Source: Promerops cafer (Eukaryota; Chordata; Aves; Passeriformes; Nectariniidae). Taken from it: a stretch of DNA of 64,000 nt. The notes under the pieces were generated by a model. It was not told where the DNA came from and did no database searches. It saw nothing but the letters and a program-made list of their open reading frames with translations. Every line of letters starts with the position of its first letter. The stretch's first letter is position 1. This document shows, one piece after another, positions 10,531-22,412 of the stretch. A program made the position numbers and the translations under genes. The DNA is taken from contig VZSE01012476.1 of NCBI GenBank assembly GCA_013398275.1, forward strand, positions 2,318,644 through 2,382,643, given 5' to 3'.

Positions 10531-13500
10531 AAGGCTAGTCTTGTCTGGTCTGGTCACATGGATCCTTCTGTATTTGTTTGCTGTGTTTTTTTCTTGTTAT
10601 TCATGATTTATTTAGAACCAACCCCGTTCAAAGTCATAACAAAGACAGTATGTTCAGTCACCCAAATTATGGGCCATTCTCCAGGGCAATAACCCAAGAC
10701 TACAAAAATTCATACAATGCCTTCAAAAAAAGAAAAGGAAAAACAGCAACCTCATTATCTGGCAAGCAAGATCTGTGATTTTGTTGAGACTTGCTTAGAA
10801 GAAACATTATCAGATTTTGTTTTGTCTTCTCACTAAGGAATCTGTGCACAAGCATAAATTATTCAAGCATTTAGGATTTAGGATACGACAGAGTAAAAAT
10901 GTCCATCACTGTACTCTCCATTTTCCCTTGTTCCTCCAAACAATCCTCCTGTGCTGGGCTGCCTAATGATCCACGAAATGTTGTCCTACTGATTTCATGA
11001 AGTGACTTTCTATCCCATGAAAATGTTCATGTCAGAGTTATGAACCGCAGAAGGGCAGGCAAGGAAAACTGCTCAGGAAGCTCTCTCAGTTGAGACAAGA
11101 GACATCTGGATGCTCACAACTCTTGAAAGCAATGAACTTCAAAAAAGAGTCCACAGGACAGTGACCACACTAAAAAAATAAAGATCTTTTTCCTGGAAAT
11201 GTGCTTGCTGACTTGGAATTGGCCTCTCTGCAGGCCCAGGGGGATGATGCTCACTGTTGACTGTCCAGCAGGAGCTTGGGTATTGCCTTCTGATTGTTGA
11301 AATGAGCTGTAGGATAAGGGGGAGGTAGAGGAGACGTGCCTTTTGGAATGTTATAAATATCTAATCCCAATCAGGTTTCTTCCAACAGACTTTTTTTTTC
11401 CTTCTCATCATCTGTAGTCATAAATACACAAAATTGCAACTCACGGGTGTCTCCTGCTAAATTGTCATTCTTGCTGCTCCTCCTACAGCACAACATTTCT
11501 AAACTTAACTAACTTCAGCACCTTACTTTTTCAAAAATTATTGTTTAGACATACTATGCCATTTTTTTTTAAAGATCAGTGTGATAGTTGTTTGTAGTCA
11601 TTTGTGGATACTGGGAGGATACTGTGGGGGAGGATTGCTGTTCTTGTACTCACGTCTATAGACCTCTTTTCAGACACTTTAGGAGGCAGATTATGTCATT
11701 GTATTTTCCTCTCCCCTCAAAAAAGCTGTTTTCTAAATAATGGCAAAGACAGATAGATCCTAATTATAAGTAGTTGTGGAACATTCTTCTCTAAAGTAGC
11801 TGTAGTTTTACATCAGTAATATATAAGCCTTATTCCCTGGGTGCATTTCCCAGGTGGATATCCTGATGTAGTGGTGTGTGTGGATCAAACAGGTTTTATT
11901 TCACAATGTGCAGCTGTGGTATGGCAGAAACTTTTATCACCTCCACTTAGGTTACAATATTCAATCAGCTACCATTCCTTAAATGAAATTACTGACTAAA
12001 ATTCAGTCCTATTGACCACCTGAAAATCTTAAATGTGTTGTTGACTTATTGCTTAAGTTCTGGATTTTATGTTAACCTTTGAGTGTATTCCTTCTCATTT
12101 GTTAATGAAGGTATTAAAATGGGTATCAGTAATAGATAAGCAGAAGGCCCTAATAATACTTTTTATTCCTCATCAAAAGACTTGGACATTCTCATATAAT
12201 TAGGTGAGGTGGTACAGATGACTGACTGTTATGTAAACTTTGAGGAAGAAGCAAGAAGGAAAAGATAAATCAGTAGAACTAGAACAACAAAAAAGAACTC
12301 ACTTATCATGCTTTGTAACCTGAAATAAAACCTGTTAAAAGCAGAAGACTAATCATATGATCCAGTACTACAGTGAAACCATCTCTATACAGAATTTTTC
12401 TTTATATACCATTCAATTACTTCTGTAGATGAAAGGAAAAACTTCCATCTCCTTTCTTATGAATTTAAAGAGAAAAGGCCAACAGCCATTTCCCCTGTCT
12501 GTCCCATGACACAGCAAAGTTCTGCAGAATGGTCGAAGTTTAACCATATATTGGAGTCCATGTGACCTTTTAACTTTTATTTTTTTTAAAGGCTGTCAAA
12601 ACCAGAGGTGACCTTTACGCTATTATCTAAAAGGGCAATGAGTAAGGATCAAGCCGTTCTTTTTCTGCAGTTAAACAGGCTGGGAATGGCACTGGTGGAA
12701 GAGAACTGCCCTTCTCCCTGGCCATGGAAGAGACTTGGGGTCTGTTGGTGACTGAAGAGTTTTTGACCAGCACTGCCCATGCTTCTGCCTAATCCATCTG
12801 TACCTGCACTGGGAGCTGCTGAGCCTTCCTTACTCAAGCACCACAAACAACCATAGCAGATCAAGTATTACTCTTTTTCATATCTCTCTCTTTCTCTCAA
12901 CAATTGAATGAGATTCCTGTCCCTATCTGGACTTGCCTGAACCTTTGCCAGACACAAGGAAATCTCCCATTTCATTTTCTCTTCTGCCTGCAGGCTTCCC
13001 TCCTTTTTCTCCTCACCTCTCTCCTGCACACTGTCAGACAGATGACAGCCTTTCCTCTGGTGTGGCTGGGACTCTCTGGGGTACCCAGCAGGGACACATC
13101 CCCAGATAACATAACAGGTCAGCCACAGCAAAGGTATGAATGCAGCAGAGGTCCAATCTGACCTACCCACCCTCCTCTTTTTCCTCTGGACATCAGCATG
13201 CTGTCTTTTCCTGCAGCATCTGAGTGACAACACTAACAAGGCTGTGGACATAAACCAGCGAATTACTGAGCAGATGAGGGCTGAGAAAACCCAAGGATGA
13301 AATGGAAAAGTGGGTAAGAAAAATATAGAGCTGGGAAGCCAGCAGAAAAGTGGAAGTAAAATCCCATATCTTTACTTAGGTTCGAGCAAATATTCGTCTT
13401 TTCTATCCATGAAAGTGACTCTGGACTCCCTCAGAACTGAATTTGAGGATGATGAGGCAAAATCTGGAAGACAACCTTCCCATGCTGTTCCTGGTCTTGC

Positions 13501-14505
13501 TCAGCACTATTTCTCTCCTCCCACATAGGAGTTATTTTAACACATGAGAGATGATTCTGGGGAAAGTTTTGAAGCACCATCATAAAGGCAAAAATAGGAA
13601 CTTAGCTTTCAAGTACTTTTCCTATTTAAACTGATAGAGGGGAGCCTGATAGGAAGGGTTTTTAGGCTGCTGGACACCACAAAACTCTGAAAGAGGGAGA
13701 GCATCCTGTTGGGCACATTGTTGCAGATGTCCTTCTGTGCAGCCACATTGTGTGTATCACCCAACAACCATTGAAGACCCTGATAATTTCCATATACATT
13801 GTTAGAAGGGTGGTGCTCTCAAATAGAACTTTTTCTTTTTTTTCCCCCCACAGGAATCATGAAAGTAAGCAGTTAACTAGAGAAACAAAACGCTAGAAGG
13901 AAATATGGTTGAGGTTATCTCCTCATTAGACATCAGAGAATTGACACCAAACAAAGCAATTTTGGGTTGAGCTTAGGTATTGTTTGATAATGCTGAATCT
14001 AACACAAATTCATAAACAACTATTTTTCAACTTTTTATTTGCATAGAACAGTAGGACCCTGCTCTTGTTTTTAATTGCTAAAAAGTCTCTGCTTCTAGTT
14101 ATGTCTGGTGTACATGTTGCACCTAAACTGGAAATTTTTCAAATTTATCATCTTATAGACAGAAATCTCAACATATCCCTATTTTAGTTTGTCTATATTT
14201 TAAATTCTTATTGTGGTCTGAAGGGTACTAAGAATTTTGTCAAACAAATTTAAGGATTTGCTATTTGTCAGCTAGAAATCTGCTACCTCAGCTTCAAGAA
14301 AGAAATGTTTTGGTTTCTCTGAAGTCCTGGTCTCTGTCAGGGCTCTCAGGCACTGTGGCAATACAGAAACATAATGAATGCATCAAGTGCCAAATTACAC
14401 AGGTGCAAAAATAGTTTGTACCAGCTGAGAGAAAACAAATGCTTCCTCCTCACTTTGCAAGGAAAATCTGATTGTGTGAAAAAAATAATAACAGAAACAT
14501 CTATG
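10531..14505. other. Unique non-coding sequence
   Basis: About 4 kb without a recognisable repeat or gene. The longest frame, 127 codons on the minus strand at 12868-13251, overlaps a plus-strand frame, is rich in charged low-complexity sequence near its end, and has no family resemblance I can name. Confidence 0.5.
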
Positions 14506-14521
14506 TTTTTTTTTTTTTTTT
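14506..14521. repeat. Poly(T) run
   Basis: Sixteen T in a row on the plus strand. On the minus strand it reads as poly(A), but no element body abuts it. Confidence 0.85.
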
Positions 14522-14898
14522 ATTTTTCAAAATCTCTCCACCAAGAACCAAGGTATTTTAGAAATATCACTGCAGTGACTGTTGAGATCTGTTTATTAGC
14601 TCTCTCACATCCACATCCTTTCCATGCCCATCAGGCTTGCTGGGCAGGTGATGCCTGAGACCTTGCAACTCTGTTGCTACAGAGTCCTGTTCCCTGGGCA
14701 AGCAGTGGAACGTGGTAGGAATAAGCTGATGCAGGGGAACCACTGAGCCACAGCTTTCCTAAGGTCCAAGGGTCAAGGTTTCAATTAATTAAATTTATTT
14801 TCTCAAGAAATTAAATCTTCATCTTGGAAAGCAAACACTTGGGAAAAGAAATGTTCCATTGGTTTTCACCAAAAACAGTTTTGAAGGAAGGTTCTGGA

Positions 14899-14903
14899 CT
14901 AAT
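14899..14903 (+). repeat. Target-site duplication, left copy (CTAAT)
   Basis: CTAAT directly precedes the TG start of the LTR and is repeated exactly at 15393-15397 after its CA end. A 5-bp duplication is the usual size for ERVL/class III-type insertions. Confidence 0.8.
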
Positions 14904-15392
14904 TGTCATGGTTTAGGAATGGTACTCCCCAATTTAGTGTTCCTGCTGAGACTCTCCAAACCACCCTGCTACTTGCTTGGTACCCTCTTCTTTGTCCCTC
15001 TCCCTCTTCCCCTGCAATGGGCTGGAGAGGAAAACTGGAAGCAAAAATATAAAGATCACAGGTTAAGATAAGAGCAATTTACTGGAAATGGCAAAGAGAT
15101 AGGAAAATAAACAGTAAGAGCAGCAATACTGATGACAGAGGGTACAAGAAAACAGATATTATTGCTCACCACAGAAACCCCTGACAGTAGACAATGCCCA
15201 GCTGCCCCCTCCTCCACACCTGCTCCTTCCACCATGCTGGCTTGACCAGAGGGAAGCCTTTCTCCTTGGAAGAGAAAGTCTCTCCCCCCCACTCCTGGCA
15301 ACGATGAGATGGCATAGAACAGCCTCCAGCTACTGGCCATGGCCCATCCCAGCTACTGCAAAAACTAAACCTGTCCTGATGGAACCAGGACA
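14904..15392 (+). mobile_element. Complete solo LTR of an avian endogenous retrovirus (ERVL-like)
   Basis: The element is 489 bp. It starts TGTCATGGTTTAGG and ends AACCAGGACA, so it has canonical TG...CA termini, and it is flanked by a perfect 5-bp duplication (CTAAT). Its TG start, a TATA-like TATAAA at 15048-15053 and an AATAAA polyadenylation signal at 15106-15111 all read on the plus strand, which sets the orientation. No internal gag, pol or env sequence adjoins it, so it is a solo LTR left by recombination between two LTRs. A truncated relative lies inverted at about 21030-21275. Class assignment by duplication length is inference. Short frames inside it are chance. Confidence 0.88.
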
Positions 15393-15397
15393 CTAAT
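15393..15397 (+). repeat. Target-site duplication, right copy (CTAAT)
   Basis: Exact copy of the five bases before the LTR at 14899-14903. Confidence 0.8.
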
Positions 15398-18229
15398 TTA
15401 AACAAAAAGTAGAGTATTGGTCCTGTAGTTTGTGGTGAAACAAGAGTCTACCCAGCCACAAGATCTAAAATTGAGACAATTATTGCATGCTTCTCCCAGG
15501 TCTTAGTTGTGGTAGAGGATTATTGTATGATACTTTAATCAGAAATACCAGTGTGTTTAAGAGAAAAAGGCCACAACATGTTGCACGTGATGACCATTTA
15601 TCATTTTGTTCAATGATTTGATCTTTTACATCAAGCCTCACATTCTGAAACACAGGGCTGAGTAAGAATCCCAGATTTCATTTTTTAAAAAGACACCTTC
15701 AAGATTTGTGATAGATAAAGCAAACCTGTAAGGGTATCTAATCTTTCCTATCCCACACATATGCAACCTCTCCTTAACACCACAAGTTCGAGTACCAGGA
15801 GGCCATTACCACAAGCCAGAGCACTGCATTTAATCTCATGTTTGTTGAAATCTGCCTCATTGTTTGTCTTTTTCTTACCGTTTGGCACTGGCAATGATTA
15901 ACACTGCCAACATTCTCCTTGCCAGAAAAGAAAGGGGTTTTTTCTGTTTTTTTCCAGTGAAGCCTGGAGATACCTCCCACTCGGACACTGCCTTTCCTCC
16001 CTTGTCTATGGAGAGAGCAGCTAAGGAGGAGGACAGAAATCTCATGCCCCTTTTGAGAGAGGTGTTTTCAAGAGGGAAGAAAGGAAGGAAAAGTGGCAGT
16101 TCATAAATATCTTGTGGGTCTAGGGCAGTGAAAAAAGAGTCTCTTCTCTTTTTCACTGCTGAAACATTACTCAGAAGCTGCTGATAGCAGCTCTCTGCCC
16201 TTCTTCAGACACAGCACTGCACTGCCATGGATTACCCCAAGAAATGCTGCTTGGCAGAAAGCTGTGGTCAGTTGCTTGGTTGACCTCCAGTCTGCTCTAC
16301 ATTGATTCAGAAAGTGAGAGCTACCAGGATGAGTCCAGTTGTGTTTTCTCAACAGTCTGTACCTGTGGGCTAAGACACCTCACTTACACTGATGCAGGGA
16401 CCTGGGTTAAGCTTAGCTTTGCATGGGGAACATCTCTACCTGCTTCTTCTCAATTTTTGCTCTTCTTGTGACTTGAGGAGAGGCATTTTTAGCTGGTCAT
16501 TTGCAGATGGATGTTTGCCAGCTCCTTTCCATCTCCTGAACACCATAGAAGCACCAGATCAGATTTGATAATCTGGCCTATTATTTTTTGGTTATTATAC
16601 CAGGGATAGAAGAGCACCTTCTTCACTTGTCAGCAACTAATAGGTCACAAGTTGGCTGGTTTACCAAACAGGAAAACAATTTGCCAATAGCAGGGACCCA
16701 GACCCTAAAAGGAGAGAACACACACTTAGCTGGCAGACACCTCACCACCCCAACAAAGGAGAGGTACTGGGTATAGGTAGCTGCTTTTAAGTTGTCCCAA
16801 GTGCAAACTTGTTTCTGATTTTTAGGCTGTCTGTTAAGACTTTCTTGTTTATTGCTAATAACTGCTCAAGTGAGCCAATACTTTTTAAGAGCTGTTATCA
16901 TTCACCCACACTGCCCTGTCTGAAAAACAGACATGAGGTTTTAGCAGCTCACTCCTTACTTCACTGCTTCAGTGGGATCCTGCCAGCAAAGACAAAGGGT
17001 GAAAGATGAAAGCCAAGTCATTCTGTTGCCAATTGTCAGGCTTCAACAGTCTTAAATATGCTGGAAGGGCCTAGATTTATTCAATTTCAAATGATTGTAG
17101 TGCCAGATCCATCTTATGTGAATACAGAGACAAAAATTCCTATGTATCCCTAATGGTATATTCTATTCGTATATTCTAATTGCATATTCTTCCTTCCCTT
17201 GTATTCAGCAGCTACAACACTTGGAAAAACATGCCAGTAGTAGATGAAGAGGGTGCCAAAGCTACACAGAAGTGTGGAGGAGGGGAGAGAAGGCTTAGGA
17301 TGGATGAAAGGTCATTGCAACCTCTTCCTTGCTCACTACCAACCCTCCCCACTCTCCAGCCTCACATCTCTGCAGCCGCTCCCTTGGATTCCCCTGCCAC
17401 TTCTCAAGAAGGACAATGCTTAAGGTGAGTAGGTAACTTCTGAGGCACTGAAATGTGGCCCTCAGCTGTGATTCACACTGGGACCAGTCCTTGGACCTCA
17501 CTTCCTATAGAGCATTTTGGCAGAGGAACAGGGGTGGGGCTTGGTTGCCTGAAGTTCATGGGGTTATAACAGGCACACTTTTTGTCCTTATTAAGACAGT
17601 GGGCTGAGTGTGGTTATTGGTGGTATTGTATTTGTGTGAAGATTCATCAGCCCTGATGTAGGAACTTGAAGGTTAGGGAGCTCCTTCCACTGCCCACACC
17701 TTGGCTCATGCCCTGTGTGGTGCCCTAGAGTCCTTCATGCAGCCACAACAGCACAGGCCACTTCCAGCTCCTGTGTCCTCCCTCCTGCCCCATCCAGCTG
17801 TCTCAGAGACCCCAGGGTATATCCAGTAGCTTGAAACAGCTCCCTCTGAGCACCTGCCTGGAGCCCTCAAGGGCTAAGAATAATATAACTTCTTCTTCTA
17901 GGAATGAATAGGCTGCTCCAGAGGACAATTAAGCACCTAAGAGGGGTGAGATGAATTACTCTCTGGAGTGTTCTACTTCTTTGGTCATGCCCACAGACTT
18001 TAGACGTACAACTTTCTTGTATCTTGTATGAGGTGAGATAAACCCCAATTACGCTGCAGCAGTTGCAGTCATTTTTTAGAACTTTCTTTTAGGATCAAGT
18101 CACTGAGCAAAGCTATTTACAAACCTCCATTTATCCTCTTTTTCCATTCACACCTTACCTTTCTATTTTTGTGCTTATCTCTCACGTTGCCTTTCCAACG
18201 ACTGCCAAAATGACAGCTACTGCTGTGCC
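15398..18229. other. Unique non-coding sequence
   Basis: No gene or dispersed repeat recognised in 2.8 kb apart from a hairpin at 16125-16159 listed separately. Overlapping frames on both strands near 15774-16156 look like chance. Confidence 0.5.
16125..16159. repeat. Short inverted repeat (hairpin, 14-bp stem)
   Basis: Arms at 16125-16139 and 16146-16159 pair over 14 bp with one bulged A and a 6-base loop (TCTCTT). The stem is GCAGTG followed by an A-run and GAG. The RNA from either strand could fold, but at about 35 nt it is too short for a typical pre-miRNA. Confidence 0.75.
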
Positions 18230-18450
18230 ATGGCTCCTTCCCTGCACCCAGGTGCGTTTTCCAGGAGGTGAAGAGGGAGCAGGCGTTGGTGTGCAGGCAA
18301 GCATATGCTTTATAGCAACGCTGAGATGCTGAGAGGCAGTAGCTGCAGTGTTGATCATATCAAGGCAGCGTTACCAGGAGACACCTGGCAGCACAGCAAA
18401 CGCACGTCGTCGTCGGAGGCTTTTGCCCTCTGGAAGGTAGTGGGTGTAAG
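18230..18450. promoter_or_regulatory. CpG-containing unique patch, possible regulatory element
   Basis: CpG dinucleotides are rare around it but cluster here, most densely at 18399-18417 (ACGCACGTCGTCGTCGG). No repeat family recognised. Retention of CpGs can mark an unmethylated regulatory element, but the patch is too small for a CpG island. Confidence 0.2.
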
Positions 18451-21029
18451 GTTTTTCTTCTCTCACTCAGACATGAAAGATGAGCAGCTTAACAAGGTCA
18501 CTTTCGTTAGAGGCATGCATATTTCCATCTGCTCAGGCGGATAGCAAAGTGCTTGGCACAAAGCAAGGAGACACTCTAAAAAGGAATTGTTTCAGGGGGG
18601 AGTGTCTAGGCAAAGCTAGGAAAACAGTGGTGGTTAGATACCACGTGTTGAGACAGGCACAGATACATTACATCAAAGGCTCATGTACTTATCAAGCAAA
18701 ACAATAAACGCTACTTCTTTTTTTCAAAATCCTTCTAGCTGTATTGCTTTCCAGGGCACCACTAGCAAGGTGGCAGAGAAGATGCATAAGCCTTAGCAGT
18801 AATGAACCCCCAAAGCTGAAAGTTCCCTGCTTCACTTCTAAGGCAAAATCCACACTGCAAAATGGTTCATGGCTACTGCTGAGCCTTTGCTAGACTTGAG
18901 CAAGCACTGCTTCATCTGTCGAGCCTTAGACAGGAGATCCACAAAGATATAATGTTAGTTTAGGTGGCAGCTTAAATTTTTTTCATGGTGGATGAATATA
19001 GGGAAAAAGTCTATGAGGTGAGAGGCTGAGAAAAAACTCTGAATATAATTTTTGCTAAACTTCTTTGAGATGAAAGCTATAGCTTCACTTTTTTCACACC
19101 CAGGTCTCAAGGATCTTCAGAGCACTGATATTTCAAAATCTAGTATCTTGAGCCTGCCAAGATAATAGAAATGAAGATGTCCTCTAGGTTCAACATTATA
19201 AATATTTTCTTTCTATTTTCTAAACATATTCAACAACTGACTGTATTTGCTGAAATAAGGCATGAGGATTGCAAAGGAATAAAGAAGAGAGCAGTGTCTA
19301 AAGAAGCAGATGGATCCTGTGGTGATGGTTCACCTGCAAAAACGCCCCAGCCACCCACTAACTCCCGGGATGGATGAACAGAAGCACACTGACTGAGGGC
19401 TGAGTGAGAGTCAGGCAGCTAAGCAAGTCCATGTGGTGCTAGCACTGCCACCCACATATCCTGGCTGAGCCTCTGCTTCCGTGGGCACACCTGTGTTTGG
19501 GGACTGCATGGATCAGGGGATGAGAGGATCAGAGCAGTAGGCAGCTGGGCTGGAAGGTTCTCCTGTGGGCATGCACGTGTCCAGCCTGTTCCCAGCAGGT
19601 TCCCACAGCCTGGGGACTGCTAGGAGCCATCATATGTGCTGCAGAAGGGGTGAGGAGCAGCAGCTGTGGGGGAAGCCTCCTATCAACCAAAATATGCCTT
19701 TGGCTTCAGAGCCAAGAAGATAGGCCAGCACCAACATGAATAATGCACTGCATCATCCTATCGAGGGTTTTCCTGGAAATCCTTCTCAGACTCCCAGACA
19801 GATTTAGTTGCTGTCATTGGTGTAGACTGACAGTAGCCAGGTTGCTAAAAATCTAACATTACATAAAGTTTCAGCCATTCCAAAAGCAGGATGACATTTC
19901 TAAAATTAAGAGCAAATACTGTGTGAAACACATAGCCAAAGAATTTAAGAGCCACTTAACTTGATTTTGGCAGGTGCTAGGGTATGGATATACAGTGAGG
20001 GCAAACCCTTAATACCTGGAAATAGTTCCTAAAGGCAATGTTTATCTTTTACTTAGTTTAATTAACAGCTAATGACAGACACATGATGGTGGATAACCAC
20101 TACCTGCCTTAATCTAAGTCAAAGCTTCACACAGCTGCTCCTGGTGTGTTTGGCTCACTTGAAGAGGGCTATCAACAGCAATTCATCACCTCTGGAGCTG
20201 ATAGGCAGCAGAGAGTGTTCTCAGAAACTCAGCTCCTGGGGAGGGATGGCAAAAGTTGGCTCTGCAGGAGCAGCCCTGAGCTCTGCAGCACTAGTCAGGA
20301 AGCATTTCAGGGGCCAAAGTCCCTGCTCTCCTGCTGAGGGGGCTGCTGTAAGGTACAGGGCTATAGCAAAGCAGAGCCTGTCTCCAGGATGAGTGCTGTG
20401 AGAAGGCACCACTTTACTCTCTTGCTCTTCTGAATGGGATTGCAGGCACTTTAGGAGAATGCTCACTGTTCTGGACTCATCTTTTGTTTCATGTTTAGTA
20501 ACCAGAGGTCTTGACTTTTCAACCCTTTGTAGGGCTTCTAAGGACTCCACCACAAGAATAAGTAGTGGCCAGCAGTTCAGAGACCATGATGGCAAGCAGA
20601 ATAAGTCTGGGTGCAAAATGGTACACTTCCCTAAACTGAACTTGTCAGGATGTGAAAGGGGATAGTAATCCACTGATGCCAGAAGTCCTGACAGGCACAA
20701 AGCTGCTTCACAGCTTAATGCAGCCCTCTCCATTGTTGATGCATGAAGGCATGAAATATTGAATGAATAAATAAGGAGTATTGGAATTCATTAGTTGGCT
20801 AACATGGAAATTTTTAAGTGATAACTAATGTTCATTTATAGAGGTAGAGGCATCTCTCAATAATCAGATCTAACACTCTGTAGTAACCCTGTGTTTGCAT
20901 TTGTTTAAAAATATCTCCTGTTATATGCCTCCTGTTAAAATGATGACAGAAAGAGGGAAGACTGTGTTTTTTATTTGGTATTCTTTATTGTCACAGTCTC
21001 CATGATGAGCATTTTTGCATGCAAATTTT
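18451..21029. other. Unique non-coding sequence
   Basis: No repeat family recognised. The 170-codon minus-strand frame at 20221-20733 is the longest gap-free open frame in the window apart from none better; it overlaps plus-strand frames at 20144-20392 and 20459-20665, has no known domain, no splice context and leucine/serine-rich composition, so I do not call it a gene. Confidence 0.5.
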
Positions 21030-21275
21030 TGTCTCCATAAAATTTTGTTATTAATACAGTTGCTGTTACTGTTTATTTTCTTATCTCATTGCTGTTTCCA
21101 GTAAATTGTTCTTACCTCAAGCTGTTGTCTTTAACTTTTGTGCCTCCAATTCTCAATTCCATCCAAAATTCCACAGTGGGAAGCAGGAGGGGAAGTGGGA
21201 TCAAGAGAGAGAAGTTGTTTGAGAGAGTCTTGGTGGGGGTACTGATTTGGGGAGTACCATTCCGAAACCATGGCA
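21030..21275 (-). mobile_element. Truncated LTR, same family as the 14904 solo LTR, inverted
   Basis: Read on the minus strand from 21275 it starts TGCCATGGTTTCGG and follows the first 250 or so bases of the LTR at 14904 in order: the GGTACTCCCCAA-type segment, the purine-rich middle, the CAATTTACTGGAAA block and the AATAAACAGTAA polyadenylation-signal segment. After about 21030 similarity fades and no CA-end sequence is seen, so the 3' half is missing or has decayed. A target duplication cannot be tested because one end is lost. Divergence from the other copy is clearly visible by eye, so the two insertions are not recent duplicates of one another. Confidence 0.8.
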
Positions 21276-22298
21276 CTGAACAAGCACTCTCCTAAACTGT
21301 GCTCAAAATAGTACTGCTCCCCATGCACAAACTGGTCCCAACACTTTATTTCCCTTAATCATGAGACTGAACTCTTCTTGTTACCTGAGCCTCTCAGGCA
21401 GATTTCATGCCCTCTTGTCAAGAGAAGAAACACGAAGTAAGGATCATTATACACCCCAAATGTAGCAGAAGGCTTCTGTTGAGCTGTCCTGTTTATTTGA
21501 GTGATTTGTCCACCTTCCCACACCAAATAATGCTTCTCTGTATTGTAAGTTGTGGGCTCTGTGTGGTGTTAGACAAGAAGAACTTCTTGTGGAAAAACCC
21601 ACAGAAATGCACCATGCTCTCTGGCCACCTCTGTTAACTCCTGTACTGTTTTTTGTCCTGATCTCTTGGAAGCAGATGGTTTGAAACACAGAGACTTAGC
21701 CTGAAACCTTCTGACCACGACAGCTTCCAGTGGTGCAGGAAGCTTTCTGTGATACCACAGATTTTCTTTCTGTGGTGACTCCAGCTAGAAGATCCTCTGC
21801 CAACCTTCCCACTTTCACTAGCAGTTTCCAATGCTCTGCTCCCACTTTACTTGTGCTGCTACATTTTTGGGGGGAAGCACACCCTGAACCAAGCAGGGGA
21901 ACAAGCTGGGTTATATTATTATTTTTTAAAGAGTATTTCGAGGTGGCTCAGCTGTCTCACTACAGACCCAGGCAGAGCTGTACTCACTCGGCTGAGCCAG
22001 CTCTGTCCTGTGTTGTGGTAGCAGAGGTGGGCATGTGGGGCTTGTGCAGGAGGAGAGATGGAGTGGGTTTTGCTGATGGTGGTATAGCCGTGGGGAGAGT
22101 TATCCATGGAAACACGCACCACACTGAAAAGATCAGCTAGATTTGCCACCTAGGAATGCTGCTTTGTGAAGGGAAATGAATCTGTCAGTGAGCAGAGGAA
22201 CGGCTTTAGAAAACTGGAAAAAGGCAAATTAATTGCTTCAAGAGAAATTCCTCAAAGCTTTCCTTTTCTTTTTGAAGTCAAGATACACCAAATAGGAG
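21276..22298. other. Unique non-coding sequence
   Basis: No gene or repeat recognised. A 136-codon plus-strand frame (21730-22140) overlaps minus-strand frames and lacks any domain. Confidence 0.5.
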
Positions 22299-22412
22299 GT
22301 GTGGCACTTGGCGATATAGTTTAGGGGTAATTATAGTGATGTTAGGTTGATGGTTGGACTAGCTGATCTTGGAGATCCTTTCCAGCCTTGATGATTCTGT
22401 CATTCTGTGCTT
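22299..22412 (+). mobile_element. CR1 LINE 3' end (5'-truncated copy)
   Basis: Contains the CR1 3'-UTR signature: GTTTAGGGGTAATTATAGTG, then GGTTGATGGTTGGACTAGC, then GATCTTGGAGATCCTTTCCA, then the terminal octamer repeat ATTCTGTC ATTCTGTG at 22394-22409. CR1 is the dominant LINE of birds, and most copies are short 5'-truncated fragments ending in this octamer, as here. No coding part is retained. The subfamily is not assigned. Confidence 0.93.

Noticed and set aside
12868..13251. 127-codon minus-strand frame with a possible membrane segment and charged tail
   Set aside because: Opposite strand is open too, and the charged tail is translated low-complexity sequence.
20221..20733. 170-codon minus-strand open frame
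   Set aside because: It overlaps open frames on the plus strand, has no recognisable domain or splice context, and is within the length expected by chance in 64 kb.
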